DNA of 64,000 nucleotides from Halomonas sp. JB37. Lineage in GTDB: Bacteria > Pseudomonadota > Gammaproteobacteria > Pseudomonadales > Halomonadaceae. Below are positions 54,576 through 61,744 of the stretch, one piece after another (the stretch's first letter is position 1; every line of letters begins with the position of its first letter). A program made the position numbers and the translations under genes. The stretch covers positions 558,001-622,000 of the forward strand of contig NZ_NRGW01000001.1 in NCBI RefSeq assembly GCF_002332255.1. The letters are read 5' to 3'. Below the pieces are notes generated by a model, which was given only the letters and a program-made list of their open reading frames with translations, was not told where the DNA came from and searched no databases.

Positions 54576-55585
54576 ATTTCCTCCTTAGCCTGAACTCGGC
54601 GTAAACGCGCTAAATCAGCATCAAAGTCAGAGTAATGAGGTAATTTCAAATGGCTGACATAGCCGGATGCAGCGACTCCGTCGGTATGCATGAGTGCATC
54701 ACTGGTAGCACCCTCAATTTTAAAGTGCTGATCTACGATTGCCATGGCGACGGCTTTACGCTCGTTAGCTCCAAAAGCAATACCAAAACCCGCTTCTAAA
54801 TGTGGAGATGAGCTAAAATTTGGAGCCACAGTAGTGCAGGCAGTTAACTCAACCTCACCAATGGATACGGTTAAATTGAGGTCTTCCAGCTCTACGAATA
54901 TTTCAACGCTCCCTCTCATTAATTGCGCTACATAGGGATGACTCGTTGAGGCTTTACGCAAACTCTCGTAAGCTAATCCAGTTAAGTAGCCTTCTTCGCC
55001 ACGAGCGAGATGAGCGAGACGCTCGCAAGGATCAGGTAAAGAAGGCAAAACAGTTCGCGTAATGTCTATCGGAGCTTTAGATATTTCGGTGCGGATAAGA
55101 TCTGCGTACAGTGGCTCAGAGCTAGAGGGCGATGAGGGAGCTGTTATCACTGATTTAGGTAACTCGCACTGAGGGCGAGAGTGTTCTAAATCCATATTCA
55201 GTAAGCGGTGGGTGTAGTCGTAAGTGGCGCCTAAAATTTGCCCTCCAGCCAACTCTTTTTGCGTGGCGGAAATGTGGCGACTGTAATGCATTGTTTTTAG
55301 ATCTATGTTTTGGCTTGAGCCAAAATTGGCTAATTGCGCGCGATGAGCACGTACGAGAAATACCGCTTCGGCAATGTCTCCCTGAGCTTGCTTAAAGGCA
55401 ATAGCAGCAAAACGTCGATCGTATAAGCCCCCCTCACTCATGATCCGATCAAGAGCTAACGACATTTGTGCCATGATTTGATTAATTTCAATCTCGGGGA
55501 TTGTGTCGTCGCCTCGGCGACTCCGTTCTACGGCTATACGGGAAGCAGCAATTGCTTGTTCACCACCCTTTACTGGTACGTACAT
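54572..55585 (-). CDS. phnI: PhnI-like subunit of the C-P lyase core
   Basis: 337 residues (E. coli 354). Opens MYVPVKGGEQAIAASRIAVERSRRGD and contains GGLYDRRFAAIAFKQAQGDIAEAVFLVRAHR, GGQILGATYDYTHRLLNMDLE, and SHLKLPHYSDFDADLARLRRVQ at the C-terminus, all matching E. coli PhnI. With PhnGHL, PhnI exchanges the adenine of ATP for a phosphonate to give the ribosyl-phosphonate triphosphate. A region near residues 145-170 is variable and shorter than in E. coli. Overlaps phnH by one base. Confidence 0.95.
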   Translation of the reverse strand: MYVPVKGGEQAIAASRIAVERSRRGDDTIPEIEINQIMAQMSLALDRIMSEGGLYDRRFAAIAFKQAQGDIAEAVFLVRAHRAQLANFGSSQNIDLKTMHYSRHISATQKELAGGQILGATYDYTHRLLNMDLEHSRPQCELPKSVITAPSSPSSSEPLYADLIRTEISKAPIDITRTVLPSLPDPCERLAHLARGEEGYLTGLAYESLRKASTSHPYVAQLMRGSVEIFVELEDLNLTVSIGEVELTACTTVAPNFSSSPHLEAGFGIAFGANERKAVAMAIVDQHFKIEGATSDALMHTDGVAASGYVSHLKLPHYSDFDADLARLRRVQAKEEI

Positions 55586-56142
55586 TAAATGATCTCCAAA
55601 GTTAAGTGACGTGGTAATACAACCAGCTGCGTGTCAGCGCATAGTAGTAGGTCCACTCCACGCGGGTAATCGGCACGAAAAGCAATATGATCAATGACTA
55701 CATTTTGATGTAACCCTGAAAAATATAAAGTGTGTGGTTTGTTGAGTCCTGCACCGGTGGCTCGTATAGCAAGCCCCCCGTTTGTAGGTGATATGGCGGC
55801 TATTTCCATGACAAGGGTTGCCCCACTTTCAGGCGCCTCACGGCTTCCTGCTGGAATATGTTGTAAGTGATGCCGTTGAGAACCTGCAAAAACCCATTCG
55901 GGAGTTTGGCTCAAGGTTGCGCCTGTATTCAAAATACGGCTTGTTAATTCCTTATTTTCCACCTCAATAGCTACCGTCGTTTGGCTGTCTAGAAGGCAGT
56001 CAACGATGCAATGAATAGCACGCTCTTCTAGTTGCTGTATGCGCATTGGGTAACCAAAGGCATGCAGTAGTCGCCGATAAGTACGCGTCTGCCGATGTAA
56101 CTCATCGTCATGTCTGTGCTCAGATCGTAAAGGTATTTTCAT
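55585..56142 (-). CDS. phnH: PhnH-like subunit of the C-P lyase core
   Basis: 185 residues (E. coli 194). Recognised by TYRRLLHAFGYPMRI near the start (FRRLLKAMSEPG in E. coli), ESGATLVMEI, LAIRATGAGLNKPHTLYFSGL and the C-terminal YPRGVDLLLCADTQLVVLPRHLTLEI. PhnH is a vestigial PLP-transferase-fold protein sitting at the ends of the Phn(GHIJ)2 core. Divergent at the N-terminus. Four bases downstream of phnG. Confidence 0.92.
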   Translation of the reverse strand: MKIPLRSEHRHDDELHRQTRTYRRLLHAFGYPMRIQQLEERAIHCIVDCLLDSQTTVAIEVENKELTSRILNTGATLSQTPEWVFAGSQRHHLQHIPAGSREAPESGATLVMEIAAISPTNGGLAIRATGAGLNKPHTLYFSGLHQNVVIDHIAFRADYPRGVDLLLCADTQLVVLPRHLTLEII

Positions 56143-56146
56143 GATT

Positions 56147-56572
56147 CTAAGTTTTTTGTGTGGTGTAGAAACGTACAGAAGTAGCAGCCGTCAGCTGCTC
56201 CCTCTCAGCCTTTTTTAGCTCTAACTGTTGGCGTATAGGGTGCAGCACCAGCTCACGTTGGTGGGAGGGGGCCGTTTGTAGAAAGGCGTCTAGATAGGCC
56301 GCTAACTCCGCTTTGCGTAGATCGGAGCCCAAATGTACTGCGTAACCTTGAATTTTCCCAATAGCGATTACGCAGCGAGTACAAGAAGCCTCACCAAACT
56401 GAAATGACACTGAGGCCTTACAAGCTTGTGTATTGAGCTGCACCAACCCCGTTTCAGGGCCAGCGAGTTTTTGTATAGGCACACCCGGATTGTAAGTAGC
56501 CCAGATATTTTCCAGATAATCTCGGTTAGCTCGGGCAAGTAGCCCGAGCCAAGTTTGACGTTCTTGACTCAT
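56147..56572 (-). CDS. phnG: PhnG-like subunit of the C-P lyase core
   Basis: 141 residues (E. coli 150). The ETGLVQLNTQ, FGEASCTRCVIAIGKIQGYAVHLGSDLRKAELAAYLDAFLQT and C-terminal RFYTT segments fit PhnG (ETGLVQIQ ... GDATLTRAAVRL ... GYSWVQGRDKQHAERCALIDALMQ). PhnG makes the symmetric centre of the core complex. First of the phn genes in transcription order, 12 bases after the FmdE-like gene, so the C-P lyase set is led by the importer genes rather than by phnF/phnCDE. Confidence 0.9.
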   Translation of the reverse strand: MSQERQTWLGLLARANRDYLENIWATYNPGVPIQKLAGPETGLVQLNTQACKASVSFQFGEASCTRCVIAIGKIQGYAVHLGSDLRKAELAAYLDAFLQTAPSHQRELVLHPIRQQLELKKAEREQLTAATSVRFYTTQKT

Positions 56573-56584
56573 GGCTATGACTTA

Positions 56585-57100
56585 TTACGATAATACGGTA
56601 GCGTTGTAAATATCTTCTGCGGGCTGGACTAACAAGCGTTCTCCCATTTCGAGCTTCATTTCAGCCAAAATGATCTCTTCTTCTGGTGAGCGGTCTTTCT
56701 TGCGTGCTAACTGAATGAACTCGGGGCGTACGTGTCCGGGACGGATGGTGATTTCAACAGCGGTGCCACGGTACTCGAAACGGAAGTAATAACGACCACC
56801 GGGGGACTCTTCTTCTTCGAGCCCTACTGAGTTATCAACAATGTAGCGACCCTCAGTAAGACCGCGGGTAACAAACTCAATCGCATCTCTACCCCCTGGG
56901 CCTCCAAAGGCTGTGACACAGCGAATTTCACGTCGTTCAGGCAAACGACCATTATCTAGCAAGGGCCAGGCTCGCTGCATAACTTTTAGCCCGTGGGCTA
57001 CACCACCCGGATAACCGGCACCGTGGTATTTTAATAACTCATCAAAGTGGACTGTAAATTCATGTCCATTTTCCAGATAGGAGATTGTATCGTTACTCAT
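56585..57100 (-). CDS. FmdE-like protein without the usual cysteines
   Basis: 171 residues, probably cytoplasmic. The text YHGAGYPGGVAHGLKVMQRAW and FGGPGGRDAIEFVTRGLTEGRYIVDNSV resembles the core of the FmdE family (HGHxCPGxxxGxR and a CxxDAIQxxTGCTxG region), but the cysteines typical of FmdE are replaced (HGAGYPG; RDAIEFVTRGL). The C-terminal part (RFEYRGTAVEITIRPGHVRPEFIQLARKKDRSPEEEI) would follow the family's second domain. FmdE-like proteins are found near metal-chelate and tungsten/molybdenum functions; none is known in C-P lyase operons as far as I can recall. It lies between the ATPase of the importer and phnG and overlaps fecE by 8 bases. Homology is weak and should be treated as tentative. 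Confidence 0.5.
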   Translation of the reverse strand: MSNDTISYLENGHEFTVHFDELLKYHGAGYPGGVAHGLKVMQRAWPLLDNGRLPERREIRCVTAFGGPGGRDAIEFVTRGLTEGRYIVDNSVGLEEEESPGGRYYFRFEYRGTAVEITIRPGHVRPEFIQLARKKDRSPEEEIILAEMKLEMGERLLVQPAEDIYNATVLS

Positions 57101-57917
57101 TGTATTTACCTTTGTTTAGAGGATAAGAAATGGGCATATCTTGATCCGGTTCACGTATTCCAAAAACCGGGCAGATTGTGCTTTGAAAATGTTCTCCCGT
57201 TTGCACCATTAGACGGCGTAGTCTGACGTTGTATAAACGGGATAACTCAGACTCGGTTAACAGCTCATCAGCTGGACCAAATTTAATCTGATCGTTGGTG
57301 TGCATCAGCAGTACTTTGTCTGCGAGATGCAGAGCGTGTTGCGGATGGTGAGTGGTAAAAACGACCGAATGGCTACGTACTCGGCGTAACTCGAATAAGA
57401 CGTTAAGCAATAAGTCCTGATTAGCTAAATCTAAAGCTGAAGCCGGCTCATCAAGTATGAGTACCTCAGCACCAGTAGCTAAAGCACGAGCAAGCAACAC
57501 TAATTGGCGCTCGCCGCCGGATAGAGAGCCATATAAACGATAAGCAAAATGCCCTCCGCCTACTTTTTCCAATGCTTCAAGAGCTAGCTTACGATCCCGC
57601 TGTGAAGGAAGGCTGAACATGGGAAGCAAGGCGGCTCGTGCCATGAGTACCACATCGAGGCAACAATGGTTTTCACTACCGTATTGGTATTGAGGTACAT
57701 AGCCGATGAGGTGGGGTACCTGCCGTTGTCCTTGATCTAAACGTTGTGAGCCTAATAGAGCTTTTAGCAACGTAGTCTTACCGCGTCCGTTTGGGCCCAA
57801 AATGGCCAACGTTTCGCCCTTTTGTACGTTAAAACTTAAATCCTGAAAAATCACACGTTCACTAAAACGTACGCACGCTCCAGTTAAACTGAGATGAGAG
57901 GTAAAGACGGTTTGCAT
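57093..57917 (-). CDS. FecE-type ABC transporter ATP-binding protein
   Basis: 274 residues. Walker A GPNGRGKTT near residue 40, signature LSGGERQLVLLARALATGAEVLILDEPASALDLANQDL, switch FTTHHPQHALHLADKVLLM. These match the FecE/BtuD class, which powers FecCD-type permeases for ferric siderophores, cobalamin and haem. Two bases separate it from the permease gene. The C-terminal 60 residues (YNVRLRRLMVQTGEHFQSTICPVFG) are as in the FecE family. First or second part of the ten-gene operon. Confidence 0.93.
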   Translation of the reverse strand: MQTVFTSHLSLTGACVRFSERVIFQDLSFNVQKGETLAILGPNGRGKTTLLKALLGSQRLDQGQRQVPHLIGYVPQYQYGSENHCCLDVVLMARAALLPMFSLPSQRDRKLALEALEKVGGGHFAYRLYGSLSGGERQLVLLARALATGAEVLILDEPASALDLANQDLLLNVLFELRRVRSHSVVFTTHHPQHALHLADKVLLMHTNDQIKFGPADELLTESELSRLYNVRLRRLMVQTGEHFQSTICPVFGIREPDQDMPISYPLNKGKYNE

Positions 57918-57919
57918 GA

Positions 57920-58978
57920 TTAAGCCCTTTCACGTCGACGAGTGCATAGTAAGTACACAAAGACGGGGGCGCCAACTAGAGCTGTGAGTACGCCTAAAGG
58001 AATCTCTGCAGCAGTTAAACTACGAGCCAACGTATCAGTCAAAATCATGAAAGTGGCACCCAGCATAAGACTCGTGAAATAGAGCCGGCGGTGATCTTCG
58101 CCTACTAACATACGAGCAAAGTGTGGGATTACGAGTCCTACCCACCCCACTACGCCCGATGCGGTTACGCAGGCGCCGATAATGATAGAAATCAACGCGA
58201 AGACGATCATCCGGGAGCGTGCAACATGGATGCCAAACGACTTAGCTTCGTCGTCACCCATAGCGAGTACAGCAATGCGATAGCGCATTCTATTCAGTAG
58301 GTAAATGCTGGCAATGAGTATAGGAGCAGTTTGTGCAAATTTTTCCCAACTCGCCGTTGCAAAGCTTCCCATCAGCCAAAAGACGATGGCAGGTAAACTC
58401 GTTTCTGGATCCGCGGCATATTGAACTAACGAAATACCTGCTGCAAATAAAGCATCAATAACAATTCCAGCAAGCACAATAGTCATCAAAGTACGACCCG
58501 CCATATTTGAAATCAGCACTACTAAAAACAGAGCAGCAAATGCTGATACAAACGTAGCCCCCATCAGTAGCGGCCCCCCTACTCCAGCCAAAATTGCCAG
58601 TGATCCTCCTAATGCTGAACCTGAGGATAAACCTAGCACTTTAGGTGAAACGAGAGGGTTACGAAATAAGGTTTGTAAGGCTACCCCGCAGATGGCAAGC
58701 CCAGCCCCACATACTCCTGCCAATAATATGCGCGGCAAGCGTACATTCAAGATCACCAACGCATCCATATGCTGTGAGTTATCACCTCGTAAGGCTGCAT
58801 ATAGGATGGCTACAATCTCATCTAGCGCTACGCTGTATCGACCTACTGATAGCCCGATTAGCACAGTCGCTATAAGCAGTAGGGACAAAAGAGGCCAATG
58901 ACTAGCACGCCAAGTGCTCAGGGTAACTGGCTCAACCATTTCTGAGGACGAGTGAATCGATCGCGTATATGTGTTCAT
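57920..58978 (-). CDS. FecCD/BtuC-type ABC transporter permease
   Basis: 352 residues, about ten hydrophobic segments. The signature of the FecCD family is clear: VRLPRILLAGVCGAGLAICGVALQTLFRNPLVSPKVLGLSSGSALGGSLAIL, the coupling region SFGIHVARSRM, ASGVVGWVGLVIPHFARMLVGEDHRRLYFTSLM, and TAAEIPLGVLTALVGAPVFVYLL at the end. Such permeases work as homodimers with a FecE-type ATPase and a class III binding protein. Only one permease gene is present, as in BtuC-type systems. Its start overlaps the binding protein stop by 4 bases. Confidence 0.94.
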   Translation of the reverse strand: MNTYTRSIHSSSEMVEPVTLSTWRASHWPLLSLLLIATVLIGLSVGRYSVALDEIVAILYAALRGDNSQHMDALVILNVRLPRILLAGVCGAGLAICGVALQTLFRNPLVSPKVLGLSSGSALGGSLAILAGVGGPLLMGATFVSAFAALFLVVLISNMAGRTLMTIVLAGIVIDALFAAGISLVQYAADPETSLPAIVFWLMGSFATASWEKFAQTAPILIASIYLLNRMRYRIAVLAMGDDEAKSFGIHVARSRMIVFALISIIIGACVTASGVVGWVGLVIPHFARMLVGEDHRRLYFTSLMLGATFMILTDTLARSLTAAEIPLGVLTALVGAPVFVYLLCTRRRERA

Positions 58979-60069
58979 TGTTTACGAAACACTTGATAAC
59001 CGTGACTGTCGCCGTTCATAGCAATACGCAGAATTCGATCTATCTGCTCATCCGATAGGTCAAAGTTATAAAGTAATTTGAAGCCTTCTTTTAATTCGTG
59101 ACGTAGGTCAAAAGAGAAAATATCGGGATGAGTAAGATTGGCCAGCCACATCCATGTGTAGGGGCTTTCATGGGAAGCACTATCCCAGATATATCCACCT
59201 TGAGGTGTCTTATAAACGCGTTTTTGTACGGCGGCATTTAAGCGAGAAAGTAATGGGTCGTCGTATATCGCTTCTAATCCAGCATCCGTCTCTGCTGCGG
59301 AAAGTAAGATAATATCTGGGTTCCATTCAAGAATCTGTTCCACGCTAACAGTGCTTTGTACGCCAGCTCCTTGAGCTACATTTTTAGCGCCAACCAGCTC
59401 GATGAAGGTTTGTTGATAACTTTTCTCACCAGTAGCAGTCAACTTGGATTTGGCAGAGCGCAAATGCAAAATGCTTGGTGTTGCATGAAAGCCTACTTGT
59501 TTTAAACCAGTAGTAATTTCACTTTGTACACGGTCACGCCAATCAATAAGCTTTGACAGTTTTTCAGTATTACCCGTGATATCAGCCACCATTTTCATAT
59601 TGGCTCGGGCCAGCTCTTCTGTACCCGCATTGCCACCGCCTACCATTAGAGCAACGGGCAAACCTGCATTGCGAAGTGGAGCTACGATATCATCGCCGCG
59701 CTCACCCCACTGGATGACTAAATCCGGTTTAAGTTCTGCGATGGCCTCTACGTTGGGCATCCAACCACCGTTTTCCGACAAAATGTCACTGGAGATATCA
59801 ACAGCTTCAGGAAACATAACGCTCATCATACCGCTCTCAAAGGCTCGTTTAGAGCCCTCATTCATACCCACTAACAGCTCGGTAGAACCATCTATTGCGA
59901 TGAAGGTAGCTGCAGCTGGATTGGGCAGAGTAATGATACGTCTAGGAGGGGCTTCTAACTTAATTTCCTGTCCGGTTACATCAGTAAAGTTAAATTCTTG
60001 CGCTGACAAGTTACCTGATAACAAAGTTGTCGCTACTAGCACGGCAAAGCAACGGGGTATTGAGGTCAT
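58975..60069 (-). CDS. iron-complex type periplasmic substrate-binding protein
   Basis: 364 residues with a signal peptide (about 1-23, ending NLSA). Class III binding-protein text: NFTDVTGQEIKLEAPPRRIITLPNPAAATFIAIDG, NVEAIAELKPDLVIQWGERGDDIVAPLRNAGLPV, VSVEQILEWNPDIILLSAAETD, and GGYIWDSASHESPYTWMWLANLTHP. It lacks the lipobox of many relatives, so it is soluble in the periplasm. These proteins bind ferric siderophores, haem, cobalamin or other metal chelates, none of which can be chosen from the sequence. First gene of the operon, behind a candidate Fur box. Confidence 0.92.
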   Translation of the reverse strand: MTSIPRCFAVLVATTLLSGNLSAQEFNFTDVTGQEIKLEAPPRRIITLPNPAAATFIAIDGSTELLVGMNEGSKRAFESGMMSVMFPEAVDISSDILSENGGWMPNVEAIAELKPDLVIQWGERGDDIVAPLRNAGLPVALMVGGGNAGTEELARANMKMVADITGNTEKLSKLIDWRDRVQSEITTGLKQVGFHATPSILHLRSAKSKLTATGEKSYQQTFIELVGAKNVAQGAGVQSTVSVEQILEWNPDIILLSAAETDAGLEAIYDDPLLSRLNAAVQKRVYKTPQGGYIWDSASHESPYTWMWLANLTHPDIFSFDLRHELKEGFKLLYNFDLSDEQIDRILRIAMNGDSHGYQVFRKQ

Positions 60070-60085
60070 AACCTCTCCAATTAAG

Positions 60086-60123
60086 AATGAGATTGACTAT
60101 CATTTTGATTAAAAATATTATAG
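60086..60123. promoter_or_regulatory. Fur-box match and promoter between the importer operon and LysR gene
   Basis: AATGAGATTGACTATCATT (60086-60104) agrees with the Fur array AATGATAATCATTATCATT at 15 of 19 positions and is a partial dyad (AATGA...TCATT). On the minus strand it lies directly downstream of a TATAAT (60117-60122), so a bound Fur dimer would cover the start of the operon's transcript. It is 17-35 bases upstream of the binding-protein ATG. The same site sits upstream of the divergent LysR gene and could serve both. Confidence 0.65.
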
Positions 60124-60149
60124 CCAGTGTTTCATCAATTGGAATCGAA

Positions 60150-61079
60150 ATGTTTATGACGGTGCGTGAAGTAATTTCGAACAAGCTAGCAGCAGTGTCT
60201 GTGCGTGACTTGCTTTTAGTTGAGGCCGTCGCAATGAAACGTAGTTTTCGTTATGCGGCCATAGACATGGGTATTTCGACCTCGGGCTTGTCTTATCAAG
60301 TAAAAAAAGTAGAGGAAATTCTCGGACAGCCCATTTTTGAAAGGGGGAGTAAAATAACACCCACTGCCTTTGGAAAGGAAGTTTTAGACTTAATCGCCGT
60401 AATTTTAGAAGGCGTGACTCGGCTTGAGGGGTTACGTGATGATGGCTTAGCTCTTCCCTTTGGGCAAACCTTACGTATTGGAGTGATTTCCTCACTGGCA
60501 CCGGATAACTTGTTACGGATTATCCAGATTTGTGCTCACCGTTCAGGTAAAACTAAAGTCGAGTTGGTTAGTGGCAAGCATCAAGGTCTGTTACGGCGTT
60601 TACAGAACCGTGAAATTGATTTGCTAATTAGTGCAGCACAGTCGGTTCCTGAGGGGATGGCATATACAAGCTTATTCAAGGAACACTTTGTCTTACTAGT
60701 GCGAGCCGATAAACTTCAGCCTGAACTCCATCCTCTTATGCTCTGTGAGCCTGGATTACTACCACTTAGCGAGGATGATTTTGTTCCATCGCTAATTACT
60801 GAAGGCTTAAGTAAATTATTAAGCTCCGGCTTGACTCGTACATATGGCCTTGGTGTTGAGCATCGAATGGCTTTAGTTGCCGCAGGTTATGGTCATGCAT
60901 TATTGCCGTATGGCTGGGTAAGAGATGTACATTTACCGGATCATTTAGCAGTGATGGAGCTTCCTCCCGCTTTATCGGCAGAGCGTGAATTAGGTTGCTT
61001 TTGGCGTCACTCATACATGATGGGGAGTCAAATTTCTCAGGCTTTTAGTGAAGCATGGATTACCTCTGCTATCAGGTAG
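60150..61079 (+). CDS. LysR-family transcriptional regulator of the C-P lyase/importer operon
   Basis: 309 residues from ATG 60150; a longer frame to 60087 would overlap the promoter and is less likely. The N-terminal winged helix reads VRDLLLVEAVAMKRSFRYAAIDMGISTSGLSYQVKKVEEILGQPIFERGSKITPTAFGKEVLDL, of the LysR/OxyR type. The effector domain has LRIGVISSLAPDNLLR, KVELVSGKHQGLLRRLQNREIDLLISA, and AYTSLFKEHFVLLVRADKL, typical of OxyR-like members. Divergent from the ten-gene operon, so it is the probable local regulator. Canonical phn operons are controlled by PhoB or PhnF instead. Confidence 0.88.
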   Translation: MFMTVREVISNKLAAVSVRDLLLVEAVAMKRSFRYAAIDMGISTSGLSYQVKKVEEILGQPIFERGSKITPTAFGKEVLDLIAVILEGVTRLEGLRDDGLALPFGQTLRIGVISSLAPDNLLRIIQICAHRSGKTKVELVSGKHQGLLRRLQNREIDLLISAAQSVPEGMAYTSLFKEHFVLLVRADKLQPELHPLMLCEPGLLPLSEDDFVPSLITEGLSKLLSSGLTRTYGLGVEHRMALVAAGYGHALLPYGWVRDVHLPDHLAVMELPPALSAERELGCFWRHSYMMGSQISQAFSEAWITSAIR

Positions 61080-61370
61080 TCGCGCCCATTATTCCTATGC
61101 TTTTGAGGCGAAATGGCTGATGCTGACATGAGTAGCCTCGCAAATAATGGTTATTAAACCCACGTGAGCATATTCAGACTAACATCAACGCCGGTAAAGG
61201 CATGGCCCTATGGGGGGATAGCGGGCGACCCATTGCACATGACATAGCCCCTTTCCACGGATAGCTCTTCATAATAACTTAAGTCACCTTTAGGGGGAGC
61301 TCTGATTATCTTTTTTGCTCGTTTGAAGCGTGTCGATTGTTATTGCCACTACCCCATATTGGTCTACTCA

Positions 61371-61687
61371 CTATCCATGTGTGACTCCTCGCACCTCATC
61401 TAGAGCGGCATCAATAACGAGATCAGGGTCTGTAGCTATCAGATCCTGGGGCCTTAGCCCGCCAAGATAGCTGTTTATCGACTGAAACCAAAAGGCCATT
61501 CCCCATCCGTCTTTATCCTCTTTGAAGATGTCGATGATTTTCGACATGACGCGATACGGTCGGTAGCCAGCATCCTTCTCAAGCCCAAACGCTGGGTAGT
61601 AATCGGTGCCGTGGTCATTGATAGTAAAAATATCACCTTGTTGTTTCCACTGAGCAGGATGAACACTATCCCCCTTTGTCAGCCTTG
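61371..61687 (-). pseudogene. MbcA/ParS-like antitoxin-domain protein, C-terminal part
   Basis: About 105 codons, from the IS end to a normal stop: WKQQGDIFTINDHGTDYYPAFGLEKDAGYRPYRVMSKIIDIF, then DGWGMAFWFQSINSYLGGLRPQDLIATDPDLVIDAALDEVRGVTHG. The W-fSpN..LgG.rP.DLl.tdp pattern is the toxin-binding domain of Xre/MbcA/ParS-type proteins, the partners of RES-type toxins. Its N-terminal part lies on the other side of the insertion sequence (63335-63482). No RES toxin gene is found next to it. Confidence 0.6.
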
Positions 61688-61744
61688 TTGTCCGGTTGGT
61701 GATATCGCCTAAATCTAATCCAGAGGGAGCGGCATGGAGTCCTT

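Noticed and set aside
61080..61370. A RES-type toxin gene next to the split antitoxin-like gene
   Set aside because: The 290 bases on the C-terminal side hold no coding frame of suitable length; on the other side the next gene is yedK-like.
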